Source: Botryosphaeria dothidea
Taxonomy: Eukaryota > Ascomycota > Dothideomycetes > Botryosphaeriales > Botryosphaeriaceae
Length of the DNA: 64,000 nucleotides
Reading direction: 5' to 3'
Assembly (NCBI GenBank): GCA_011503125.2
Contig: WWBZ02000033.1
Location: 3,162,001-3,226,000, forward strand
Shown here: positions 43,451 to 55,242 of the stretch, one piece after another
Numbering within the stretch: position 1 is the first letter of the stretch
How the letters are laid out: the number at the start of each line of letters is the position of its first letter
Translations under genes and position numbers: made by a program
Notes under the pieces: generated by a model
Databases searched by the model: none
The model's input: only the letters and a program-made list of their open reading frames with translations
What the model was told of the DNA's origin: nothing

Positions 43451-46400
43451 AGATAAAATATAACCATACTAAAAAATCGACCCTAAGCTACGGCGCCGGG
43501 AGAGGGCCCTAGGAACTCTCCTAGGCTTCGCGAGTCCTAAAATAGTACTTAAGATAACTATAGCCGCGAAGTAGTTAATATAGAGAATATAGAAAGAGGC
43601 GAATAGCCTCCCCTAGTAACTACCTCTATCTAGCCCTAATATATCCCTAAGAAACCGTAGAGTACCTAGTATAGCGTAGAATACGTTAAGAGAGCCTTAA
43701 AAATAGCAGATACCCTCCTCTAAGCCCTATAAATATCCGCTAGCCTCTCTTTAGTCCTCTCTAGCTAGATAAAAAATTTTCTCGATATTACTAAGATAAT
43801 CTTCTAGGATTATATTACTATCTACTAGAAGGCAGCTACTAAGAAGCTAGGCCTTAAGAATATCCTTAAAGAGGTCTAATAGGTCTAAAAGATAGTTAAC
43901 CGTATCTAGGCTACCTCTATATCTATACCTAACACTCGTAGCTAGGTATAAATTATAGCCTAAGTAGCCCCGAAGCCTTCTACCCCCCTAGCTACTACTA
44001 AACTTACCCTCTACTTCCTAGAGATAGTAAATAGATAAGAAATAGCTAAGCTCTTAAATAAGGTAATTATTAGAAAGATCTAGGTAGAAAAAAGCTAGGC
44101 GTATAAGAAAGTACTTACTACTAAGAAGCTCCCTAGTAGAGACGTTAAGATCTTTATACCGGATAAAGTAACTAGAATAGCCCTTCTCTAGGACTAGGAA
44201 TAAACTATAGAACTAGGAAAAGAAGTTAGGCCTAACTAGCAGCTATACTTAGTACTAGTATATAACGTCCCTCGAGAAGGAATCGATACTATAGACCTCT
44301 AAACTATCTAAACTATCTAGAAGTAGAACCTATCTCTATACCTAGGACTACGTATTAGTAAGCTAGCCTAGCTAAAGAGAAAGCTCCTAGAGGGAAAAAC
44401 TTACTCGGCTATTATCCTTAGTACTATAAACCCCGAAACCGCTAACTAGATTATTAATAAGAGGCTTATTATTAACTTTACTATCTATATAGCGTAGTAC
44501 TATAACGTAGCCTTTATAGTAACCTAGTATTTTAAGTACTAGGCCTACGAATATATTACTAACTATTATAAAAAGAAGAAAAAGTACGAATAGTATAGTA
44601 AGGTATATAATACTAGGGACTACCCTAAGGAAAGTATATAGTGCGTAAACTACTCTTAAAAGTATATAGCCTAGAGCAACTCCTACCTAGCACGTAGAGC
44701 CTACTATACTAAGGCCGCCTAGACCCGCCTAGTAGTACTAGAAAGGTATCGGGAAGGACCCCTAATAACTAAAATATAGCCTTAAACTAACTAGTTAACC
44801 GTTAGACTAAGGAAGAGAATTAGGGAGAAGGAGCCGGTTAAGAGGGAACTAGATAGGCTAAGAGACTTAAGCCGCCCCCCGCCTCCTAACTAAATAAGGT
44901 TTACCGGACTTAACAGCTTATAACACGCCTTAGAAAAGCCCGCGGGAACTCCCTCCTTATAGCCTACACCACTAGCCCCCTCGTAGCCGGACCTAGAGAT
45001 AGAAGGAAGTTAATATTAGATATAGGCTCTCTCTCTATTATATAGTATAACGTCTATAAGAGTAAGAATAGGGTAATACTTCCGCTCTTTAAGGAAGTAG
45101 ACCTAAAGATCTACTATATCCTAGCTATCTAGGAACCTTAGAGGAATCCGAGGGTTAAGATAATAGTAAGATACTCTACCTACTATATAGTTTTTCCCTA
45201 GAAGAAAGTAGTAAGAACCTACTTCTTTATAAGTAAGGCTATTAGCCCCGACTCCTAGTAAGCAACAGTCTATTTACTAGATCTTATTATACTATCCCTT
45301 ATTACTAGAATATATATAATCTATATCTATAACTACTATAATCCCCCGCTAGCCTCTTATACTAGTATAGCGCTAGAAACCCTATCTCTTCTACTAGAAG
45401 TTCTTAGAAAACTAGGGGAGCATATTCTCCTAGGGGACTTTAACCTCTACTATCCTATCTAGGAAGGTATAACCTCCCTAATATACTATACCCTAGCGGA
45501 TAACCTAATTAAGATAGCTACCGCAGCTAATCTTAATCTAGCCCTTCTAAGGGGTACTATTACTAGACGAGATAATAGCAGCGAGAGTACTCTAGACCTT
45601 ATCTTTATATTACGGTAGCTAGAGAAGAGAATCCTTAGCTATAGAGTTAGCTAGGAGCTCGAATTATCCTCTAACTACCTACCTATTCTTACTATACTTA
45701 ATTTTTCTCCTACCCCCGTAGAACTACGCCCCCTAAGGCCCTAGTAGAAGAAAGTAGACTAGAAGAGAACTAATAATATACTCTAATTAAAGCTCGAATA
45801 CCTTAAAGCAACCCCTCTTAATACTAAAGTAGACCTAGATTACTTTACTATACTACTCTAGGAGGCCATCTAAAGGATAATCTAAGAGACTATCCTAGTA
45901 GCGAGACCCTCGCCCTAGGCCTCTATATAATAGATAAAGAAGTATTCGGACCTAGTATACTAGGCTAGAGCAGCTAGAAGGAAGTAGACGGCTATAGGGA
46001 GGGAGGAGGACTAGATAGTATACTAAACTATTACTAATAGCAAGAAGAGGCAGATTAGAAGAGATAGAATAAAAGTATAGCGCAGAATAGTAGCTAAGAT
46101 TACTTCGGACCTATCTATACTCTAGAAGCTCTTAAAGTAGGCAAGAATAAGGGTACTAGAACCTCTAGCCCTACCTTAGTTCCCACCCCTCTAGAGAGTA
46201 GATAAATAACTATATTACGATAACTAGTCTAAGGTAGAAATCCTTACTAACTAGTTCTTCCTACCTCCTAAGGCTACCGACCTCTTAGATCTAGATAGGT
46301 ATATATATCTAGTACTAGTAGAGATTCCCTAAGATCTTACTAAAGAGCAGATTCTCTATACTATTAAGAAGCTTCCCCTAGATAAGGTACTAAGCCTAGA

Positions 46401-48586
46401 TAAGATTACTAATAGGTTTCTAAAGTAATGCGCTAAGATACTAAGGGGACCCCTTACTAGGCTCTTCTAGGGATGCCTCGTACTTAGATACTACCCTAGG
46501 TAGTTTAAAAGCTCTATTACCGTAGTCCTTAGGAAACTATAGAGGGACGACTATACTAAAGCCAAGTTATTTAGGCCGATTACTTTACTTAATACGCTAG
46601 GAAAGCTACTTAAGAGGATTATAGTAGATAGAATCTCCTAGGCTACTAAAGTATACGGCCTACTTCCTAATATATAGATAGGAGCTAGGAGAAATAGATC
46701 CGTAGTAGTAGCTCTTAACCTACTTATAGAATAGATCTATACTATCTAGGTATAAGACCTAGGGCTAGTAGCTTTAGTCCTTAGCCTAGATATCTCGGGA
46801 GTATATAACTACGTATTTTATAGAAGGCTTCTCTATAATATAAGGATAGTAAAACTCCTAGAATAGGTAGAAAGATTTACCCGATCCTTTCTATAGGACC
46901 GTACTACTTAGCTATCCTTCGGAGACTTTACTAGTCTACTAATCTAGATCTTAACCGGGATTCCCTAGAAATCCTTACTATCGCCGATACTCTATCTATT
47001 CTTTATATCTAACCTACTTATATAGCTACGTAGGGGCAATACCTTCCCCCTTAGATTCGTCGATAATACTAATATTCTAACCTTTAGTAGATCTATAGAA
47101 TAGAACTATAGGACACTAGAGGGAGTATATTAAATTTACGAGTACTAAGCAGCTACCTACGGGTTAGCTTTCTCGCCCGATAAGTATTACCTTATTTATT
47201 TTATAAGGAAACTAAGGAGATTTAATATAGTAGCAGGGATCCGTATCCCTAGATTTACTAGATACCTAAAGCCTATAATTAAGATTCTAGGAGTCTACGT
47301 AGATAATAAGCTTAGATAGAGACCCTATATTAGGAAAATAGGAGCTAAGGCAATTAAATAGTATATATCTCTCTCTAGACTCGCGGCGTCTACCTAGGGA
47401 GCCTTATTTATTAAAGCCCGTTATATCTATACGGCCGTAATAAGGCTAGTTCTTACCTACGGCTATAGGGTATAGTATACCCTAGAGGGAATCCTAGAGT
47501 AGAGAAAAATAACTATCTAGCCACTAAAGAAGATCTAAAACTAGTGCCTACGTACTATCTTAGGGGCGTATAAGTTAACTAGTATATAAATCTTAGAGTA
47601 TAAGATAGGGATTCCCCTACTCTTACTATATCTAGACGAACTAGTACTAGCCTAGACTATTAGAGCTAAAGATAGCCTAGTCGCGATAGTAGTAGAGGAA
47701 ACTTACTAGAGTATTAAATAGATAGCTCGGGCTACTCTAAGTACTAGAGGCGCCACTAGCTCTACTAGAAGAACCCTACTTAGAAAAAAGGCAAACTTAC
47801 TTCTTAACTACTACCCCTCTACCTACTAGAGTCTCCCGGAGCGAATAAAGCTACGTATAGTATATAGGAATAAGTAGAAGGAGAGATAGATAAAGTCTAC
47901 TAGCTAGGAAAGATAAGATAAGCTAGTAGCCTAAAGCACATAGTAGAACCTAAAAATTAGATAAATCTATAGCGAACTATCTAAGCTATAGAGTATACTC
48001 GCTACTCTACTACGTATAAAGTATATTAGACTAGAGAACTTCCTCTTAAGGCGTAAGATACTAGGGTACCCTAGTTCTGCCTATCTATACGGCTAGTATA
48101 GATAAACCCTAAAGTATATCCTCCTCTTCTACCCCTACTTCTAATAGGGTAGAGTATAGATACTCTAAAGGGTAGAAACTACGGACTACTACTTCCTCCT
48201 CTTAATAAAGAAGGAGATTAAAGTAGTAATAGACTAGTTCTTACGCCTAGGGCTGCTTAAGCAATTTAGCCTAGTAAGAAAACTAATATAGGAAGATAAC
48301 TAGGAAGAGGAACTAGGAGGACAACTAGGACTACTAGAACTACTAGGACCCGGATAACTACGAGAATAAGAACTAAAGAGATAGGTCTAGTAGATAAATA
48401 TAGGGCTGCTATAGTAGCCGCTACTAGTAAGAAGGAAAAATAAGAACTAGTATAGAATAGTATACCTAGAGAGAGAGAAGGGGTTTTTACTAGGCGAAAA
48501 GGTTTTCCCCCTCGTGTAAAATAACTATAGATAGCTAGCCCCGTATAGACCCGTAAGGGAACTATATCGGGAAGAAATAAATTTAT
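43451..48586 (+). mobile_element. LINE B (Tad1-like), full-length, heavily RIP-mutated
   Basis: Inserted in Copia RNase H. The 15-bp CTATATTAATATAAA is found on both sides (43,436-43,450, 48,587-48,601). Length 5,136 bp. ORF1, endonuclease (LLGDFNLYYPIW at about 45,431-45,466), RT (RPITLLNTLGKLLKRIIVDR region at about 46,570; FVDNTNI at about 47,060) and the C-terminal block can all be aligned with LINE C without gaps by eye, but every region is full of TAG/TAA. The RT FxDD motif has become FVDN. No open frame of 60 codons survives. Confidence 0.93.
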
Positions 48587-48846
48587 CTATATTAATATAA
48601 AGGAAGATAACTAGGCGGTACTAAGCTTAGCGAAGGATCTATAGATATACGATAGGTTAAAGTATATCGATATTTACTATTATAATATCCGTAATCTTAT
48701 ATAAAGGAACCGGATTTATATCGAGTATATATATACTAAGGATATAGTAGCGGACGGGCTTACTAAGCCCTTACTAAGGGAAGGTTTTTAAAGATTTATT
48801 AGCTAACTAGGACTTAAGAAATTACGGTATAACGGCTAAGTAGAAG
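48587..48846 (+). pseudogene. Copia RNase H C-terminal end and 3' leader
   Basis: After LINE B the Copia reading continues: VLSLAKDL.IYDRLKYIDI, RIYIEYIYTKDIVADGLTKP and LGLKKLRYNG, typical of the Ty1/Copia RNase H end. It stops just before the 3' LTR at 48,847. Confidence 0.85.
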
Positions 48847-49046
48847 TATTAAGAAAATAGCCGTACTAGCCGTAGTTTAGTTATTCGGTAATACTAGATA
48901 AGTAGACTAGTTAAGAGCTACTAGGCCTTCCTAGATAGGACTAGTATAGTACGTAATCTATACGTATATCTTCTAGTATAGTTACGGTAGGTAGAAGAAA
49001 GAAATATCTTTCTATAAGCTATCTCTATACCGCTACTATCGTAATA
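48847..49046 (+). repeat. Copia 3' LTR (heavily RIP-mutated)
   Basis: Begins TATTAAGAAAATAG and ends GTCGTAATA... in register with the 5' LTR, without indels. Nearly every CpA and TpG present in the 5' LTR has become TpA here, while CpG sites (CCG, ACG, TCG) are unchanged. Confidence 0.95.
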
Positions 49047-49547
49047 GAAACTATTTTAGTAGCGAGACCCTCGCTCTAGGCCTCTATATAATAGATAAAG
49101 AAGTATTTAGACCTAGTATACTAGGCGAGAGTAGCTAGAAGGAAATAGATAGCTATAGGGAGGGAGGAGAACTAGATAGTATACTAAACTATTACTAATA
49201 GTAAGAAGAGGTAGATTAGAAGAAATAGAATAAAAGTATAGCGTAGAATAGTAGCTAAGATTATCTTAGACCTATCTATACTCTAGAAGCTCTTAAAATA
49301 AGTAAGAATAAGAGTACTAGAGCCTCTAGCTCTATCTTAGTTTCTATCTCTTTAGGAAGTAGATAGATAACTACGCTACGATAATCCGGCTAAGGTAGAA
49401 ATTCTTACTAACTAGTTCTTCTTCTCTTCTAGGACTACCGACCTTTTAGATCTAGATAGATATATATATCTAGAGCTAGTAGAGATCTCTTAAGACCTTA
49501 CTAAAGAGTAGGTCCTCTATACTATTAAAAAGCTTTTCCTAGATAAG
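49047..49547 (+). mobile_element. LINE A, right part, interrupted again by Gypsy 1
   Basis: After the Copia 3' LTR and the repeated GAAAC, the LINE resumes with TAGTAGCGAGACCCTCGC, the sequence that in LINE B follows the equivalent of 27,201. It runs about 500 bp through the linker into the start of RT and is cut at CTAGATAAG by Gypsy 1 at 49,548. The rest must lie beyond the window. Confidence 0.85.
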
Positions 49548-51008
49548 TATTATAAACGTAGCTTACTTAGACCCCTTACCTCTCGTTTACCTTCGTTAAT
49601 TTAAAATCTAAATCTAGACTTACCTACTTATAAATTAGAAAGCTAGTATTTAGTTCGTTCTTTATATATATAAAGCTCGTCCCTCTACTTTATAGTTAGC
49701 TCTTTAGTCTAGTAATAAGTATTTCTCGCGTATAACTTAGTACGCCTTAAATTAGACCTTACTCGCCTTCTTTATTATTCGTTACTCGTCTCTTACTATT
49801 CGCCTCTTAGTATTCGTCCCTCGTCTCTCGTACCTCGTACCCTCGCTCTTTAAACTATACCCTTATACTTCGGTATTACTTTACCTCTACTACCTTTACC
49901 GGCTTCGTTACCTCGTCTCTCCGCCTCCTAAGGTCCGTTTATTATATTTTACTAGACTCCTCTCTAGTAGGCCTAAAGCTCTCGCCGAAGCCCTAGACTA
50001 TAATCCCTAAAATAGTTAATAGAACTATACCTCCTAATTCTTAGAATACGCTCTTCTAAGTTCTTAATTAAGTCTCTACTTCTATTAACGCTCGTCCTAT
50101 CTTCCCTAAAGATATCCCGGTTTCTCTACGCGTTACTCTTAGCTAGATATACGCTAGAGGAAGATAATCTTATCTAAGATCCGATATCGATTTACTAGTT
50201 ATCTCTAAGAATACTACGAACGCCTAAGTTACTTATATCTTCTACTACTACGGTTTTAGCTAAGATAAAGCCTTCGCCCGACTCTAACTACTAGCCCCGA
50301 ACCTCCCTACTAATATACTAGCTACTACGTCTACGGTATCTTCGTTAGAAACCTCTATCCCTCGTCCTCGTATCTCTAAGATATTAGATCTAGAACTCTT
50401 TAAGGGTAAACGTACTCGATTTAAGAACTTCGCTACGCAACTCTAGCTTAAATTCGCCTCGGACCTATCTACCTTTATAACGAATACTACTAGAATTACT
50501 TACGCTAGTTTATATCTTCGCGATACTACGTATATCTAGTTTACCCTCTACGTCTCTACTTCTACTAGTTAGGTTAACTTCGATAACTATAAGTCCTTCT
50601 ACTAAGCTCTTAAGGCCGTATTTAATAATTCTAACTTCTATATAACGGCTAAACGATTTCTTCTCGTACTTAAGTAAGATAAGTCCTACTCGACTTACTA
50701 CTTACGGTTTCTCTCGCTTATTACGACTCTTAGTTAGAAGAAAAACGTAGTAAAGATTTACTACTTCCGCCTTAGCCTTAAGAAGAACCTTAAAGATCTT
50801 CTTATTAGACGTTCTATACTACTAGAATTCGAAAAGTTCGCTAAGGCTTATATTATACTAGATAACTAACTCTATACTCGAACCGTTAAGAAAAAGATAC
50901 CCTTAGCTCGTACTTCTACCTCGATCTCTTCTTCTCTCGCACTAACTACTTATTACGGGTCGAGTTTATAGCGTAGTACCTAGAGGTAGGAAGAAAGGTC
51001 GGAATAGG

Positions 51009-51363
51009 TATAGTACTCGCTTAGAAAATATCCGTACCGAGGATTACGGTTACGTAGTACGCTAAGCCCGTAATCTAGTAGAGGATTACGACTCTAGCCT
51101 AGTAATCTAAAAGGGGATTATCGTAATTTCTAGTAATCTATCTCTATATATATATTATACTCTCTTATAGTAGATAGAACCTCCGTAGTTAATTCTAATT
51201 ATTACTTAATACCTATCTTATTTACCTTTCCTACCTAGCTACGGCTACTATCTTCTTATATAAGTAATATCCCGATAGCGATAGTAAAACCCCTAGACGC
51301 TACGTACCTTCCCGACGCCTAAGCTCCTCGGACTCTCTTATTTCTAAGGCCTAGCGTAATACT
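51009..51363 (+). repeat. Gypsy 2 5' LTR
   Basis: From TATAGTACTCGCTTAG to CTAGCGTAATACT. Matches 60,408-60,762 in length and almost all bases; differences seen are transitions. Confidence 0.9.
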
Positions 51364-54300
51364 TTAACTACTACCTTATAGGCACCGAAGGTAAGAAAAA
51401 TCCTCTACGATAAAACTAACTATAATAATCTAGACCGAGATTCGCGCCTCGCTTCCTAATAAGGAGGACTAAATAAATAATATTAGACCGATTATCCCTA
51501 GCACACCTAACCTAGAAACCCGTACTCTTATTATAGAGGCCTATACTATAGGCGTCGCCTCTCTATCTCGCGATATTAGTAGACCGCGACTCCTACCGGA
51601 CGTATCGGAAGATTACGGCTAAGTTCTTCTAGAGTACTTTATTAGAAGATAAGCCTTCTCTATTAACCGCACTATACGAATTCCTACGCTAACCCCTACC
51701 GAAAATACTCCTACCTAGACGTATAACTCTAAGTTTAAAGTTAAGAAACTAGATACCTTTAACGGCACCCGAAGCAAGCTAGACGAGTTTCTACGCTAAC
51801 TAAATACCTACTTCTACCTATTCGAAACGGCCTTCTAAAATAATACTTAGAAAATCTTCTTCGCTAGATTATACCTCCGCGGTAACGTAGCCCGATAGTT
51901 CGAACCCTACTAAGAAGACTTCGAAAAGATAGACTAATATAAAGAAATAACTAAGCTCTTCCTTAGCTTTAATATCTTTATAAAAAACCTCTAAGAAATC
52001 TTTAAGAATAAGGACTAATACTAAGACGCGGTATATCGAATCTAGACCCTTAAGTAAACTAGCTCCGCGGCTACCTATACGACCTAGTTCCGTCTATACG
52101 CCTCCCGACTCTAATAGCCCGACTCTATTCTAAGAATAATATACTACGAAGGCCTTAAGGATAATATTAAGGATAAATTTACTAGGATTAAACTACCCGA
52201 ATCCTACTAAGAGGTTACTCGCGTAGCTATCTAACTCGATATACGCCTATATAATCGACGACGGGAAATAGGAAGGACGCCTCGGCCTACCGCTAATACT
52301 AGATAACTAAGGTATACTACCCCTCCGAGCGACCCTATAGACCTCGATAGTACTAAAATAAGGGGATCCCTATTCTAGAAAGAGAAAGACCGCCGCCGTA
52401 AGAAGAATCTCTACCTCCGCTGCGGTAAAAAGAAATACTACGCGCGATAATATAAGGAAATCTCTAATCCTAGAAATATACGCTAGACTATAGCTACTTA
52501 GGTAGCCGAACCCGAGGACTCTTACCCTAAATAGTACTAGGCCGACTATATTAACGATAAGTACGAAGTCTACTAAGAAGCTAAAGAATCTAGTAGATAT
52601 TAGCCTAAGATAAAAAACTAAAAGAGTCTCTAATCTATAGGCGGGTAGAGGCGTAGCCCCTAGCGCCCCTTTAAGTAACTATAACTACGACCGGCAACTC
52701 TATTAGATTATCCTATACTATACTACTAGACTAGGAACCTCTAGCCGAATACGCTAAATATCTAGTTATTAATATACTCGCTAACGGACGACGAGTAAGA
52801 GTTCTTATTAACTTAGTAGACGGAGGAAACTATATTAACCCCCGCTTTATAGAAAAATATAATATACGATACCGAGAGAAGAAATATCTCTACGAACTTA
52901 TTACTATAGATAGCTCGCCTAGTATATATAGAGGAGGGCTAATTCTTATAGAAACCTAAGGACTAATACTATCCCGAGAAAAATACTAAGAAAGAATCTA
53001 CCTAGATATTATAAAAACCCTAAAATACGATATTATCCTAGGGCTTTCCTAGCTCCGGAAATAGAAACCCTATATTAATTAAGAAACCGGAGAAGTAAAG
53101 TTTAGGTCTAGAGAAAAGAACGAGGCGCGGTAGCTATTTAGTACTATAGCGGCGTTAGTATACCTATAGATAACCCGGAGTAAGCTAGTTCGGGTTAGTA
53201 AGATCTCTAAGAAAGCCCTTCGAAAAGAAGTTAAGAACGGTAACCCTACTAGAATATTTTAGGTACGCGCTACTCTCTAAGGAATTAAGATCGAGATATA
53301 ATAACCTCTAGAAGTTCGGTAGGCCTATAGAGTTACCTACCTTCCCCGTAGAAAAACCTAGAGATTCTAGAAAACCCCGAAACCCCGAGAACCCCGAGAA
53401 CGTATAAGATACGACTTAAGATAAGTTAGCTCCGCTAAACTAGAGAACCCTCTAGACTACGTACCCCTTCGGTATCGATACTTCGACCTCTTTACGAAAA
53501 AAACCGAAGAGAATATATTACCTAAATACTAGCCGTAGGATTATAAGATACCTCTAATCCCCGAAATAATACCTAAATTCGGACCCCTATACTCCCTATT
53601 AGAAAAAGAACTCTAAGTACTTAAGAAATATATCGAAACCTATCTTTAGAAAGAATATATACGGCCCTCGCAGTCCTTAGTAGTATCTTCTATTCTATTT
53701 ATACCGAAACTAAGAGGTAAACTACGACTATATATAAACTACCGAGCCTTAAACGATATTACTATTAAGAACCGATACCCTCTACCCCGGATTAACGAGC
53801 TACGCGACCGCCTACGGAAAGTAAAATACTTTACTAAACTAGATCTCCGAGACGGCTATTATCTAATTAGAATTAAGAAAGGAGAAGAATAGAAAATAGT
53901 ATAGCGAAGCCGATTCGGACTATTCGAATACCTAGTTATACTCTTTAGACTTACGAACGCTTCCGCAACCTTCTAAGCTATAATTAACGATACCCTCCGC
54001 GAATATCTAGACGTCTTCTATACTATATACCTCGACGATATCTTAATCTACTCCGAAATACTTAAAGAATACTAGAAATACGTAGAGAAGGTACTAAAGA
54101 AGCTATAAGAACGGAAGCTATAGGTTAAACCCGAAAAATACGCCTTCTATATTTAAGAAGTAAAGTTCCTAGGATTTATTATCCGACCCGGCGAAGTTAT
54201 AATAGACCCTAAGAAAGTAGACTCTATCTTTAGCTAGCCTATACCTAAGAATCTTCGAGAAGTATAATTATTTCTAGGCTTTACTAACTTCTACCGGCGA

Positions 54301-55242
54301 TTTATCTAAGATTACGCTAAACTCGTAGAACTCTTAACCCGGCTTATATAAAAGAATACTCGCTTCGACTAGTAAGATCTATAGAAGAAAGCCTTTAAGC
54401 TACTTAAGAAGGCCTTTACGAAAGCCCTAGTCCTAGTACTATTCGATCCCGATAAACTAATATATCTAGAAACTAACGCCTTCGACTATACTATAGGAGC
54501 CTATCTTAGCTAACCCGATAACTAAGAACGACTTTACCCCGTAGCCTTCTATTCTAGAAAAATAACCCCGGTAGAACTTAACTATAATATCTACGATAAG
54601 AAATTACTTACTATCGTTATCGCCTTTAAAGAATAGAGATACTATCTAGAAGAAGCGAACTTTAAAATAATAATATATTCCGACTACTAAAACCTAGGAG
54701 CCTTTATAACGATAAAAATTCTTAACTAATAGTAAGTAAGATAGGTAGAATAACTAGCCTTATTTAACTTTAAGATAGTATACCGTAAGAAATTCGAAAA
54801 TAGGAAGGTAGACGTACTTAGCCGAAGATACGACTATACTCTTAACCGGCCCGAACTATCTCCCGTACTCTTAGAACGAAATAATAAAGAAAATATTAAA
54901 CTTAACCGTCCGTAACTAGAACTAGCGGCAATCCGTCTCTTAGTACTAATTACGCGAAATTAGGTAAGAAGCTAAAATAGGCTAGAATTCTAAAACTAAG
55001 AAACCTAAAATAACTAAAGATCGCGAAATCCTTAAGAATTACTAAATTAATAAATATATAATCTAGAAGAATTTTAAAATTAAGGAGAATCCTTAAACTA
55101 GGAATTACTAAACTAAGTAGAACCTTAAAATCCGGAGGGAATCCTAAGCACGGACCTTCCTTAAGAAATTAATTTCTTAGAAATTACTTAGGAAGAGTAT
55201 ATTCGAGTAGCCTACGAAAACGATACTATAGTATAATAATAA

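Larger units (their letters stand above)
27202..49046 (+). mobile_element. Copia (Ty1-type) LTR retrotransposon, with nested LINE insertions
   Basis: Bounded by two 200-bp LTRs (27202-27401, 48847-49046) and flanked by the 5-bp duplication GAAAC (27197-27201, 49047-49051). Internal order is gag, protease, integrase, RT, RNase H, the Copia order (integrase before RT). It is split by LINE C (28,898-40,060) in the protease and by LINE B (43,451-48,586) in RNase H. Without insertions it would be about 5.5 kb. The 5' 1.7 kb are lightly and the rest heavily RIP-mutated; no part can code for a working protein. Confidence 0.93.
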
